64,000 nt of DNA from Candidatus Sysuiplasma superficiale (GCA_019720975.1 JAGVSJ010000004.1:1-64000); one strand, 5' to 3'. Counted from the stretch's first letter, positions 9,362-17,674 are shown. A program made the numbers and translations. Notes: generated by a model from the sequence alone, not told the origin.

Positions 9362-10258
9362 GTGCAAGGGAGTGTATTGTTGGAAGCTGAAGAGATTTCT
9401 GTTGAGGAGATTGAACAGAAGAGGGATCTGCTGAACCTTGAGGCGGAGCGGAGAAGGAAGAGCAGGGATGAACTTAATGAAATCACGAGGCAATTTGCCG
9501 ATCTGAGGGACAAGCACAACGCCGAGGTTCGCAGACTCATTGAAGAAGCAAGCGAGCACAAGAGGTTGAGAGACGAATACAACGAAAAGGTGAAGGAGAC
9601 CAAGGAACAGCGTGAGGTCTGGAACAGGAAATACACCGATCTCGCTGCGGAACTCGTTGAACTAAGAAGAAGTCTCTCAACAAAGACAAGCACTCCCATA
9701 TCAAAATTGAAGAGAGATCTGAAGGCGCTTGAATTCAAACAGATGACGAGTGTTCTCACACCGGAAAAGGAGAAGGAAATAGTAGAGCAGATGTCAAAGA
9801 TCCAGGCAGAGATCAGGAAGAGGGAAAGTTCTCTTCAGACAAACCCGCGCTATTCTGAGTTGTACAGGCAGGTGAATGAGGCAAAAGAGAAGGCCGAAAC
9901 GTATCACAGACTCGTCTCAGAACTTGCCGAGACAGCCCAGAAGGAACATGACAGGATGATGGAGCTCTACGACAAGGCGGACGAGGTGCGGAAACAGGCA
10001 GACGACTTTCAGGCCAAATTCGTTGAAGCCAAGATAAAGGCAGATGAAGAGCACAGGAAGCACATAGAGGCGATCCACCAGGTTCACGACTACGACAAAC
10101 TTCTGTACGGTATCAGACAGAAGCAGAAGCGTCCGTACGGTATGGAAGACATGGAGAAGGTAAATCGCCAGGCCCAGGAAGTGTTTGAGCGCTTCAAGAA
10201 GGGCGAAAAACTGAGCACAGAGGACATAATGCTGCTCCAGAAATCAGGCTACCTGTGA
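9362..10258 (+). CDS. Archaeal coiled-coil protein (COG1340-like)
   Basis: A 298-residue protein that is coiled coil almost throughout (about residues 10-240), ending in a short globular part with the pattern GEKLSTEDIMLLQKSGYL. It resembles the archaeal COG1340 proteins, a widespread group of unknown role sometimes suggested to act with the cell envelope or chromosome. GTG 9362 follows a TATA-like box (9321-9330) by about 35 bases. TTG 9377 or 9380, preceded by AAGGGAG, are equally plausible starts and remove only five or six residues. A 57-codon membrane protein and FEN1 follow on the same strand with short gaps, so one transcript is likely. Confidence 0.75.
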   Translation: MQGSVLLEAEEISVEEIEQKRDLLNLEAERRRKSRDELNEITRQFADLRDKHNAEVRRLIEEASEHKRLRDEYNEKVKETKEQREVWNRKYTDLAAELVELRRSLSTKTSTPISKLKRDLKALEFKQMTSVLTPEKEKEIVEQMSKIQAEIRKRESSLQTNPRYSELYRQVNEAKEKAETYHRLVSELAETAQKEHDRMMELYDKADEVRKQADDFQAKFVEAKIKADEEHRKHIEAIHQVHDYDKLLYGIRQKQKRPYGMEDMEKVNRQAQEVFERFKKGEKLSTEDIMLLQKSGYL

Positions 10259-10306
10259 TTGAAATAGTATTATGGAGAGGCAAAACATATACGGGGTATT
10301 GATGAG

Positions 10307-10480
10307 ATGAGCAAGAAATCGGAGAATGTGCTGTATCTGCTGCTTGGAGTCATACTTCCTGCTCTCCTGCTTGTCATATTCGTGTACTATCGAGTGAACA
10401 TATTCTTCATTATCGTTCTTCTGACGTATGCGCTCACCGTTGTCCTCACCTTTTACGGTACCGAAACGAAGACACAGTGA
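10307..10480 (+). CDS. Small two-helix membrane protein (57 aa)
   Basis: ATG 10307 to TGA 10480 encodes 57 residues beginning MSKKSENVLY and ending GTETKTQ. Two hydrophobic segments (about 9-27 and 31-50) flank the short polar turn YYRVN, giving a helical hairpin. It lies 48 bases after the coiled-coil gene and 18 bases before the FEN1 start, in the same direction. The hydrophobicity pattern, codon usage and tight spacing argue for a real gene although it is short. No family recognised. Confidence 0.6.
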   Translation: MSKKSENVLYLLLGVILPALLLVIFVYYRVNIFFIIVLLTYALTVVLTFYGTETKTQ

Positions 10481-10498
10481 GAACGAAGTGAACGAGCT

Positions 10499-11515
10499 TT
10501 GGGAGTGAACATTGCACCTATCCTTGAAAAGGATTCGATAGAACTGGAATCGCTTGCCGGAAGGGTAATTGCCATAGATGCCTACAATGCGATATACCAG
10601 TTCGTTTCGGCGATCAGGCAGCCTGATGGCAGGCCACTTTCGGACACCGGCGGCAGACCCACATCTCACCTGATGGGGCTGCTGCACAGAAACAGCCGTC
10701 TGATGCTTGCAGGAATTAGGCCAGTGTACGTATTTGACGGGATACCCAACATTTTGAAGTCGGGGACACTGGAAAAGAGGAAGGAGGCAAAGATCAGGGC
10801 CGAGGCAAAATATGCGGAAGCAATCGAGAAAAAGGACATGGAAAAGGCACACAGCTATGCAATGCAGACAAGCAGACTGACAGAGGAAATCATAACAGAG
10901 TCAATGAGGATGCTTGACCTGCTTGGCATCCCGTACCTCACTGCACCGGAGGACGGGGAGGCTCAGGCGAGCGTCATGGCTGCACGTGGCGATGTGTGGG
11001 CAATTGGTTCCCAGGATTTCGACAGCCTGCTCTTCGGGGCACCCAGATGCGTAAGGAACCTAACGCTTTCCTCAAGGCGGAAGATGCCTGGCAGCAGAAC
11101 ATACAGGGAGATAGGAGTTGAGATGGTTTCACTCGATGCAAATCTCAGACGACTTGAAATAACAAGGGAGCAGCTCGTGGATCTGGCGATACTCGTTGGC
11201 ACAGATTTCAATGAGGGGGCCGAAGGCATAGGCCCGAAGAAGGCACTGAAGATCGTCAGGGAAAAGGGGAAAATAGAGAACACACCGTATCTTGCAGAAA
11301 TAGGTGAGAAGACAGTTGAAGAGGTGCGCTCAATTTTTCTGAGACCGAAGTTTATAGAGGAGTACAGACTTGAATGGAAGAAACCGCAGCGCGAAGAACT
11401 TATTGAATTTCTCTGCAGAGAACACGATTTTTCTGTTGAAACAGTTTCGAAGGTTGTCGACAGCCTTTCCGCAGTTGACATAGTGTCCCAGCAGAGCCTT
11501 GACAAATGGTCATGA
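10499..11515 (+). CDS. fen: Flap endonuclease 1
   Basis: Structure-specific 5' nuclease that removes flaps at Okazaki fragments and in repair, acting with PCNA. The TTG start gives the family-typical MGVN N-terminus, whose second-residue glycine is part of the active site. N and I nuclease blocks carry the acidic metal ligands: AIDAYNAI, YVFDGIP, PEDGEAQAS, GSQDFDSLLFG and GTDFNEGAEGIGPKKAL (helix-hairpin-helix). The C-terminus ends QQSLDKWS, resembling a PCNA-interacting peptide but lacking the usual double aromatic. The 338 residues are normal. Confidence 0.95.
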   Translation: MGVNIAPILEKDSIELESLAGRVIAIDAYNAIYQFVSAIRQPDGRPLSDTGGRPTSHLMGLLHRNSRLMLAGIRPVYVFDGIPNILKSGTLEKRKEAKIRAEAKYAEAIEKKDMEKAHSYAMQTSRLTEEIITESMRMLDLLGIPYLTAPEDGEAQASVMAARGDVWAIGSQDFDSLLFGAPRCVRNLTLSSRRKMPGSRTYREIGVEMVSLDANLRRLEITREQLVDLAILVGTDFNEGAEGIGPKKALKIVREKGKIENTPYLAEIGEKTVEEVRSIFLRPKFIEEYRLEWKKPQREELIEFLCREHDFSVETVSKVVDSLSAVDIVSQQSLDKWS

Positions 11516-11582
11516 ACATCACGCAAGACAAACTGATCAGGGACAATTAAATATGCATGCCATGTAGGGTAGGGAGAATACG

Positions 11583-14500
11583 GTGCTTTCGATGATAAAG
11601 AAAGCTGAAGGCAGCTATAACCCCGCAAAACTGGAGAATGAGGTTTCGCAGTACTGGAGCGCGAACGACATTTACGGTAAGCTGCGAAGCATGCGTAGCG
11701 AGGGGCCGAAGATATACTTCCTCGACGGGCCGCCGTACACCACGGGAGACATACACCTCGGCACCGCCCTGAACAAATCACTGAAGGATCTGAGAATAAG
11801 ATACTGGCGAATGAATGGATACAACGTGCGCGACCAGCCGGGATGGGACATGCACGGATTGCCCATAGAGGTGAACGTCGAGCGGTCCTTCGGCATCAAG
11901 TCGAAGAAGGAAATAGAGAAGGTGGGTATCGACAAGTTTGTTTCTGAATGCAAGAAGTTCGCACTTAAGAACCTGAACAATATGACACAGCAGTTCATCA
12001 GGCTGGGTGTCTGGATGGACTGGCAGAAACCGTACATGACAATAGAACAGTCTTTCACCCTGACAACCTGGCTCGCACTGGAGAAAGCAAGGGAGAACGG
12101 CCTGCTCTTCCAGGGAGAAAGAAGCACACAGTGGTGTTACAGGTGCGGAACCGCTCTGGCCGAAGCTGAGATTGAATATGTCGAAAGGGAGGATCCCAGC
12201 GTATACGTGAAGATGCCCGTAATTGACAGTGAATTCTCACTGCTTATCTGGACGACTACCCCCTGGACCATACCGGCAAACATGGCAGTGGCGGTACACC
12301 CCGAAAAGAATTACGCCGAGGTGGAATACAGGAAGAGCGGCAATGTGACAGAGAAGCTAATTGTTCTTGAGGAGAAGGCTGAGGAGATAGGCGCGCTCAC
12401 TGACCAGGAAGAGTATGAAATAATCAGGGTCATCAGGGGAAGCGATCTGGTCGGGACAGCCTACAGATTCCCGCTTGAGGGTTTTGCAAACAGCGGCAGG
12501 AGGAGCGAGTGGAGCTGGAAGGTCATACCTTCTGAAAGCGTGGAGATGGAATATACAGGGCTTGTGCACACCGCACCGGGGCATGGACCTGAGGATTTTG
12601 AGCTGGGGAAGAAATTCGGGATCGAGATATACTGCCCCGTTGCGGATGACGGAACATACACCGAGGAAGCCGGCAGAGCGCTGAGAGGCAGGAAGGTAAC
12701 ACAGTGCAACGAAACAATCCTTGAAGAGCTTTCAAAGAGGGGACTTCTCTACCATTCAGAGAGAATTGAGCACAGATACGGGACCTGCTGGCGCTGCAAG
12801 ACACCCGTAATATACAGATCAACGAAGCAGTGGTACATCAGAGCGACAGAACTGAAGGCCAGAATGCTCGAAGAGATTGACAGAATCAAGTGGATACCCG
12901 ACTGGGCCGGATCCTCAAGACAGGCGGAGTGGGCCAGGAATCTCAAGGACTGGTGCATATCGAGGCAGAGATTCTGGGGTACACCCATTCCCATATGGAA
13001 ATGCTCCGGATGTGAGAGCGAAAAACTGGTGTCTACAATCGCTGAGCTCTCCGAAGGAAGGAATTACACAAAGGGAATGGATCTTCACAGGCCCGATATA
13101 GATGCCGTGACGTTTGAATGCAGCAAATGCCATGGCGAGATGAGAAGGGTTCCTGATGTTCTCGACGTGTGGTTCGATTCCGGCGTCTGTTCATGGGCAT
13201 CACTTAATTACCCCGGCGACAGAAAGGATTTTGAAAAATGGTGGCCGGGGAAGTGGATAACAGAGGCGGGAGACCAGACCAGGGGGTGGTTTAACTCCCA
13301 GATAACCACATCACTGATAATGTTCAACAGGGCACCCTTCGAATCCGCAATGCTGCACGGCTGGGTCAATGATGCGCGCGGGAGACAGATGCATAAGAGC
13401 CTGGGCAATGTCGTTGATCCAATGAAGATCATAGAAACAGAGGGTGCCGATCCGCTTCGTTTCTACCTTCTGAGTTCGAAGGCTCCGTGGGACGACCTTT
13501 CCTTTCAGCCGGATGGGCCGAAGAATGCCAGGAGAACGCTGAACATACTCTGGAATGTCTACAATTTCGCATCTACCTACATGTCCCTTGATGAATTCAA
13601 ACCGTCTGATGTCGACTGGAAGAAATTATACGCGGACATGAAGACAGAAGACAGATGGATACTTTCAGAAACGCAGCACGTGATAAAGGAGGCGACGTCG
13701 TATATGGAGACATATGAGTTCCACAAGGCGCTGCGTTCCATCGAGAAATTCCTTGTGGACGATCTGTCGCACCTTTATGTGAGGATGGTCAGAGACAAGA
13801 CCTGGACGGAGGAGGAGGATCCGGAGAAGGAGGCAACCTACACAATACTTCATTACGTTCTCACTGTTATTACAAAGCTTCTCGCACCTTTCACCCCTTT
13901 CATATCCGAAGAGATTTTCCGCGCTATGAACCCGGAGGCAATGTCTGTGCATCTGTCCACATGGCCCTCACCCATGGACGAACTGAGGGACGAAAAACTT
14001 GAAGGGGACATGGCGCTCGCAAGGGAGATCATAGAAAGCGTTCTCAAGGCGCGGCAGGAAACAGGGATGAAGCTGAGATGGCCTCTTCCCAGGATCATAA
14101 TCAAGCCTGCAGACGATGAGAGCAGAAGGAGCATAGGGAGGATGCTCGATATAATAGAAAAGCAGACAAATGCGAAAAGCAGCAGGCTGCTGCAGGTGGG
14201 CCAGGAATGGGAAGAGCTGGTGCTTACCGTCGTGCCAAACCCTAACGCGATTGGAAAGGTGTACAGGCAGTGGTCAGGGAAGATAGCCATGATGCTTCGC
14301 GCCAGACCGGCGGCTGAGGTCATATCTGGAATAAAGAAGGGCTCCTACACCCTTGGAATCGAGGGGCAGACGATAAAGATAGAGGAGGACATGGTTTCCT
14401 TTAGTTACACCCTCCCGAGAAACGTCGCGCAGATAGATGTGAAATCGGCGACGCTCTATGTGGATTTCAACATGGACAGGAAGCTTGAGCTTGAGTCTCT

Positions 14501-15296
14501 TTCGAGGGAAGTGATGCGTAGGATCCAGAAAATGAGAAAGGATCTTGGCCTGAATGTCGATGAGTTCGTCATCGCGCAGATATCAACCTCCGGTTCGCTT
14601 CTTGAAGCAATAATCGAATGGAACTCCACAATTGCGTCAGAGTGCAGAATCAGATCGCTCAATATCGTTGACAGGGCTGAGGGGGAGATAAGGGAGGCCT
14701 GGAGGATTGACCAGAACGAGCTTGTGATTGCGCTCTCCAGGGAGAACGCAATCAGGAAGGAAGCCCCCGAACACCCCGAAATTGAGGCGGCGCAGGCAGC
14801 TGTCCCGGAGGAAACGGCGAATGATGGAGCGGAAGAGGAAACTATGGAGATAGAAACAGGGGAGACATATGCCATATTCGAAGACAGGGCAGACAAGGCA
14901 ATGGCGATCTTCAGATCAGTATTGGAGGGAGGTGTTCCGGGCTTCCTTCTCACAAGGGAATATCCGGACAAGATAAAGAAGAAATACGGCGTCGCTGACT
15001 GCACTGTAAAGTGGCTGACTGGCGTTGGCGGAGAGAACACCGTCAAGCCCAACGACCTTGAAACAATATCGCTTCAGGTCAACAGTTTCTTCTCAAAGGA
15101 GGCTGGAGTGGCACTCATTGACGGAATTGAGTACCTGATATCAAACAACAGCTTTTCCACTGTTGTCAGGCTTCTGCAGTACCTGAGAGATGCTGCTGCA
15201 AAGACAGGATCGATACTGCTGCTTTCAGTGAATCCGCAGTCGATGAATGAAAAGGACCTCACAGTTCTGCAGAAAGAGGTTGACAGAATCATTTAG
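11583..15296 (+). CDS. ileS: Isoleucyl-tRNA synthetase with C-terminal DUF835 domain
   Basis: Charges tRNA-Ile. Residues 1 to about 1045 form a standard archaeal/eukaryal-type class I IleRS: HIGH variant HLGT near 58, CP1 editing domain, KMSKS variant MHKS near 603-606, anticodon-binding and C-terminal domains. The chain then runs through an acidic, Ala/Glu-rich linker (about 1050-1092) into an extra 145-residue domain (about 1094-1237; bases from 14862) containing GFLLTREYPDKIKKKYG, VKWLT, LIDGIEYLISNNSF and LLSVNPQSMNEKDL. Those blocks are the hallmarks of DUF835, a domain otherwise attached to archaeal PAS or membrane signalling proteins. No stop or frameshift separates the parts. A box around 11543-11555 and AGGGAG precede GTG 11583; ATG 11592 is possible. 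Confidence 0.93.
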   Translation: MLSMIKKAEGSYNPAKLENEVSQYWSANDIYGKLRSMRSEGPKIYFLDGPPYTTGDIHLGTALNKSLKDLRIRYWRMNGYNVRDQPGWDMHGLPIEVNVERSFGIKSKKEIEKVGIDKFVSECKKFALKNLNNMTQQFIRLGVWMDWQKPYMTIEQSFTLTTWLALEKARENGLLFQGERSTQWCYRCGTALAEAEIEYVEREDPSVYVKMPVIDSEFSLLIWTTTPWTIPANMAVAVHPEKNYAEVEYRKSGNVTEKLIVLEEKAEEIGALTDQEEYEIIRVIRGSDLVGTAYRFPLEGFANSGRRSEWSWKVIPSESVEMEYTGLVHTAPGHGPEDFELGKKFGIEIYCPVADDGTYTEEAGRALRGRKVTQCNETILEELSKRGLLYHSERIEHRYGTCWRCKTPVIYRSTKQWYIRATELKARMLEEIDRIKWIPDWAGSSRQAEWARNLKDWCISRQRFWGTPIPIWKCSGCESEKLVSTIAELSEGRNYTKGMDLHRPDIDAVTFECSKCHGEMRRVPDVLDVWFDSGVCSWASLNYPGDRKDFEKWWPGKWITEAGDQTRGWFNSQITTSLIMFNRAPFESAMLHGWVNDARGRQMHKSLGNVVDPMKIIETEGADPLRFYLLSSKAPWDDLSFQPDGPKNARRTLNILWNVYNFASTYMSLDEFKPSDVDWKKLYADMKTEDRWILSETQHVIKEATSYMETYEFHKALRSIEKFLVDDLSHLYVRMVRDKTWTEEEDPEKEATYTILHYVLTVITKLLAPFTPFISEEIFRAMNPEAMSVHLSTWPSPMDELRDEKLEGDMALAREIIESVLKARQETGMKLRWPLPRIIIKPADDESRRSIGRMLDIIEKQTNAKSSRLLQVGQEWEELVLTVVPNPNAIGKVYRQWSGKIAMMLRARPAAEVISGIKKGSYTLGIEGQTIKIEEDMVSFSYTLPRNVAQIDVKSATLYVDFNMDRKLELESLSREVMRRIQKMRKDLGLNVDEFVIAQISTSGSLLEAIIEWNSTIASECRIRSLNIVDRAEGEIREAWRIDQNELVIALSRENAIRKEAPEHPEIEAAQAAVPEETANDGAEEETMEIETGETYAIFEDRADKAMAIFRSVLEGGVPGFLLTREYPDKIKKKYGVADCTVKWLTGVGGENTVKPNDLETISLQVNSFFSKEAGVALIDGIEYLISNNSFSTVVRLLQYLRDAAAKTGSILLLSVNPQSMNEKDLTVLQKEVDRII

Positions 15297-16035
15297 CCCG
15301 GCCTGAAATACCGAGAGAATGGAGGCTGCCCAGGAGGCCCGGAACAGTTTCAAATTCGCCCATTTCCTGCGGCAGAACCCATCTGTACTCAGTGTGTTCC
15401 CAGTCAAGGGATATGTCCTCCTTCCCGCCATGCACGTCAAAGAGGAAAGGATACGATATCCATGCAGTCGTTCCCTTTCTGGTCACCACCGGATCGCCCT
15501 TCTTCAGCAAAAGCGGCTCGCTTAGTGATATTTCCTCCTTCAGCTCCCTGTATGCTGTGATCTCAGGCGATTCGCCCTCCTCAACATAACCGCTGACAGC
15601 GGCCCACTTGCCCTGAAATGAACCGACCCTGTCGCTTCTCTTAAGCAGAAGGAATTTTTCGCCTGACTTCACTATGCAGTTTACAACCCTCCTTCCGGTT
15701 ACATCGCTCAGTGTGACGTTGCCGAGGTCTCCTTCAACAACGACCCTGTCCCCGTTCTCAAAAAAACTGCTCCTGAGCCCGCAGACAGCCGGTATCTCTG
15801 CCGAAGAAAGCATGTCTGATATCCCCTCAAGGGGATCGTCGCAGAATATAAGGACGGCGCATCCCGGCACCTGACCCGATTTCAGCCTGTCGGCAAATGC
15901 CTTCTGCATGCCGGCTCGCACACCAAACACCGGATGTTCTCCGCAATCCGCAACAGGTATCCCCCTTTCAGAAACGAGGACAATTGTCCCTGAATAGTGG
16001 CCCGAAGCAAGACTCCTGCCTCTAAGATTCAGCAT
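15289..16035 (-). CDS. Nudix hydrolase with N-terminal swivelling domain
   Basis: The C-terminal half (about 110-248) holds a Nudix box GYVEEGES...RELKEEIS, with the essential REx2EE intact and the last glycine replaced by serine. It would hydrolyse a nucleoside diphosphate-linked substrate that I cannot name. The N-terminal 110 residues resemble the swivelling phosphohistidine domain of PEP-utilising enzymes (ASGHYSGTIVLV; IPAVCGL; NGDRVVVEGDLGNVTL), but the catalytic Gly-Gly-x-Thr-Ser-His segment is absent, so a phosphotransfer role is unlikely. Its 3' end overlaps ileS by eight bases in convergent orientation. A box CTAAAATTG (16057-16065) 26 bases upstream indicates a leaderless ATG at 16035. 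Confidence 0.75.
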   Translation of the reverse strand: MLNLRGRSLASGHYSGTIVLVSERGIPVADCGEHPVFGVRAGMQKAFADRLKSGQVPGCAVLIFCDDPLEGISDMLSSAEIPAVCGLRSSFFENGDRVVVEGDLGNVTLSDVTGRRVVNCIVKSGEKFLLLKRSDRVGSFQGKWAAVSGYVEEGESPEITAYRELKEEISLSEPLLLKKGDPVVTRKGTTAWISYPFLFDVHGGKEDISLDWEHTEYRWVLPQEMGEFETVPGLLGSLHSLGISGRAK

Positions 16036-16110
16036 CGCTACTGGAGTGACAAGCTACAATTTTAGCTTAACTAAATCCAACCAGGACGAGAAGGGACGGA
16101 ATGGGTTTGA

Positions 16111-16217
16111 CGGGCCTGCCGGGACTTTCAAAACATGATGTTTTTTTGAACCCGGGTCCGGGGCTTTCCACTGGTTAACCGGAGGCCCCTGTGATATCCA
16201 TGCTACACTACAGGCCC
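16111..16217 (-). tRNA. tRNA-Arg(CCG) with two introns (37/38 and 59/60)
   Basis: Minus strand, 5' end at 16217. The acceptor stem GGGCCTG pairs with CAGGCCC (16112-16118), with discriminator G at 16111 and no encoded CCA. The D stem is GTG/CAC. The anticodon stem is GGGGC/GCCCC, with loop CT-CCG-G, then 13 extra bases (16066-16078), then A38. The variable loop is GGAC and the T stem is CCGGG/CCCGG. The T-loop is interrupted by 20 bases. These form a strict bulge-helix-bulge: TTCA pairs with TGAA, AAA and AGT are the three-base bulges, and AAACA/TGTTT with loop TCA is the inner helix. Cutting after the second base of each bulge restores TTCAAAT. The anticodon intron has the same geometry with a mismatch at position 34. 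Confidence 0.9.
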
Positions 16218-16239
16218 GATTGATGTGTCATTGGGCAGT

Positions 16240-16251
16240 TGTATAATATAT
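16240..16251 (-). promoter_or_regulatory. TATA-like box of tRNA-Arg(CCG)
   Basis: Reads CATATATTATAC on the minus strand, centred about 28 bases upstream of the tRNA 5' end at 16217. The spacing matches the other tRNA promoter in the window (tRNA-Ile) and supports this locus being an expressed tRNA gene. Confidence 0.65.
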
Positions 16252-16278
16252 GATTCCCCCGTGAAATTTCAGAAGATT

Positions 16279-16449
16279 TCACTTCTTCTCGAATTCTGCA
16301 TAACCGCACTTCCCGCATGACAGCCTGTCCTTGTGGCGTGCCAGGAAAACACCGGGTCCGCACTTGGGACAGCTCCTTCTGGTACGAACAAGTTTTCCAT
16401 CCCTGACTTCGTAGAGATTGTTTCCGGACTTTGTTTTAGCCAAATACAT
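16279..16449 (-). CDS. rps27ae: Ribosomal protein S27ae
   Basis: A 56-residue zinc-ribbon protein of the small subunit, related to the S27a part of the eukaryal ubiquitin fusion. It contains two CxxC pairs, CPKC at 27-30 and CGKC at 45-48, in the order typical of the family, with the N-terminus [10 protein letters not shown]. Its ATG shares one base with the stop codon of rps24e (TGATG), so translation is coupled. The tRNA-Arg gene and its promoter lie immediately downstream on the same strand. Confidence 0.93.
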   Translation of the reverse strand: MYLAKTKSGNNLYEVRDGKLVRTRRSCPKCGPGVFLARHKDRLSCGKCGYAEFEKK

Positions 16450-16772
16450 CACTTCTGCTGCTTCGGCGCCTTCTGCGCTGCCTGCTTCTTCTCTGCCAGT
16501 CCATTCCTTACAAGTATGTGTCTCCTCTCAACGCGGGAGGCCTGCTCACTGGCAGCGTATACCTTGGCAAAGACAACAGTCTCATGCCTCCCGAACTGGC
16601 TCTTCATGGAATCTATAATGACGTTCTCCTTCTTTTCCCCGAGGGATTTGGAGATAGTTTCCCTCGCTTCGTTACGGCTTGGAGTGGAGGAGTTGAGATG
16701 CTTCAGAACAGCTATGACCTCGGTTCTCTGCAAAAGTGGGTTTTCCTTTCTTGACGTGATTTCAATGTCCAT
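16449..16772 (-). CDS. rps24e: Ribosomal protein S24e
   Basis: Small-subunit ribosomal protein, 107 residues when started at ATG 16772 ([16 protein letters not shown]), which is the normal archaeal N-terminus. The open frame continues upstream to 16823, but that extension overlaps the promoter box and is not conserved in type. The central [14 protein letters not shown] and [15 protein letters not shown]-like segments identify the family. The basic C-terminal tail ends [19 protein letters not shown] lies about nine bases before the start. It is cotranscribed with rps27ae. Confidence 0.93.
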   Translation of the reverse strand: MDIEITSRKENPLLQRTEVIAVLKHLNSSTPSRNEARETISKSLGEKKENVIIDSMKSQFGRHETVVFAKVYAASEQASRVERRHILVRNGLAEKKQAAQKAPKQQK

Positions 16773-16820
16773 ATTTCTATCCCTTGACTGTATATTCTGG
16801 GGTTCACTACATGTAACTTG

Positions 16821-16830
16821 CATTTAAAAT
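16821..16830 (-). promoter_or_regulatory. TATA-like box of rps24e-rps27ae
   Basis: Reads ATTTTAAATG on the minus strand. A start about 25 bases downstream (near 16800) would give a 28-base leader containing AAGGGA before ATG 16772. This indicates the ribosomal pair can be transcribed independently of the rpo7-spt4-coaE genes upstream. Confidence 0.55.
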
Positions 16831-16943
16831 CTGCGCATTCCCGGGGGACTGGAAGGGCGCACCCATAAAGTTCGCATCAGATATGGAGGGTGACGGGTGC
16901 ATCACACGGATGTGTCGGGAGACGCAGGCGCAGACGCCCTCAT

Positions 16944-17498
16944 CTACCTGACACTGGAAACGGGGACCATTCCTGAAAGTATTGACAGGGCGATTTTCCT
17001 TGAGTTTTCATCCGAACGAATGGCCGTCATGCCAAGACCGGGAAGCCCGTAAACGACACAGGCCCCCTTCATCAGATATATGGAGGCCAGACCAGCCAGA
17101 TCCTCTTCGCCCCTGACTACGATCTTTGTCCTGCCGGGGAACTCCCATGCCCTTCGGAGAGCATTCCAGAGAGCGACGGACAGAACACCCTGGGGGTTCT
17201 CAACTGTGAGCTGCGCTCCGGGAACCGATAGAAGGACTGAAATCCAGTCCCTGTCAACCTCAGAACGCCTGGTGTGAAAATCGAACACCGCAATTCTGGG
17301 CAGGAAGCCGGATGATATGAGCGAATAACACACCATATCCCCAACGGCCACAACCTCGTTTTCGTCGCAGAGTGCTCGTATCTCCTCTACGGTCACTAGT
17401 GGACGATACTGTTTAGACAGTTCCCTCCTCAGACTTTCGGGTAAAATGAGGTCTTCCCTCAGGTCAAACTCATCTGACTCTGAGTGCGAATTTGCCAT
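16944..17498 (-). CDS. GTP-dependent dephospho-CoA kinase (DUF359)
   Basis: Archaeal enzyme for the last step of CoA synthesis, phosphorylating dephospho-CoA with GTP; it is unrelated to bacterial CoaE. The DUF359 pattern is clear: VVAVGDMVCYSL, then IAVFDFHTRR, NPQGVLS, VVRGEEDLAGL and VVYGLPGLGM, in order along 184 residues. The start overlaps the end of spt4 by 29 bases, so a later start is possible, but no better ATG precedes the first motif. It is part of the rpo7-spt4 cluster, an arrangement common in archaea. A second CoA-synthesis gene (coaD fusion) occurs at 36 kb. Confidence 0.88.
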   Translation of the reverse strand: MANSHSESDEFDLREDLILPESLRRELSKQYRPLVTVEEIRALCDENEVVAVGDMVCYSLISSGFLPRIAVFDFHTRRSEVDRDWISVLLSVPGAQLTVENPQGVLSVALWNALRRAWEFPGRTKIVVRGEEDLAGLASIYLMKGACVVYGLPGLGMTAIRSDENSRKIALSILSGMVPVSSVR

Positions 17499-17664
17499 TA
17501 ACCTTTATCCCCATCTGTTTCGCGATTGCTGATTTTTCGTGATCGACAACGATGAGATAACCCTGAAACTCCTTCGAAGTCTGGCCACCACAGAGAGGGC
17601 ACGTATCCTCTTCAGAAATATAGCTGCAGTTCTTGCACGCCCTGAGTTGCTTTGTATTTGCCAT
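17470..17664 (-). CDS. spt4: Transcription elongation factor Spt4 (RpoE'')
   Basis: A 64-residue zinc-ribbon protein that pairs with Spt5 to clamp RNA polymerase onto DNA. Two CxxC pairs, CKNC near residue 9 and CPLC near 22, are followed by the conserved hydrophobic YLIVVDHEKSAIAKQMGI. ATG 17664 (MANTKQLRACKNC) gives the standard N-terminus; the open frame runs further upstream into rpo7 but that extension is not typical. It lies 10 bases after rpo7 and overlaps the next gene by 29 bases, indicating one operon. Confidence 0.93.
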   Translation of the reverse strand: MANTKQLRACKNCSYISEEDTCPLCGGQTSKEFQGYLIVVDHEKSAIAKQMGIKVNGKFALRVR

Positions 17665-17674
17665 TTCGACACCA

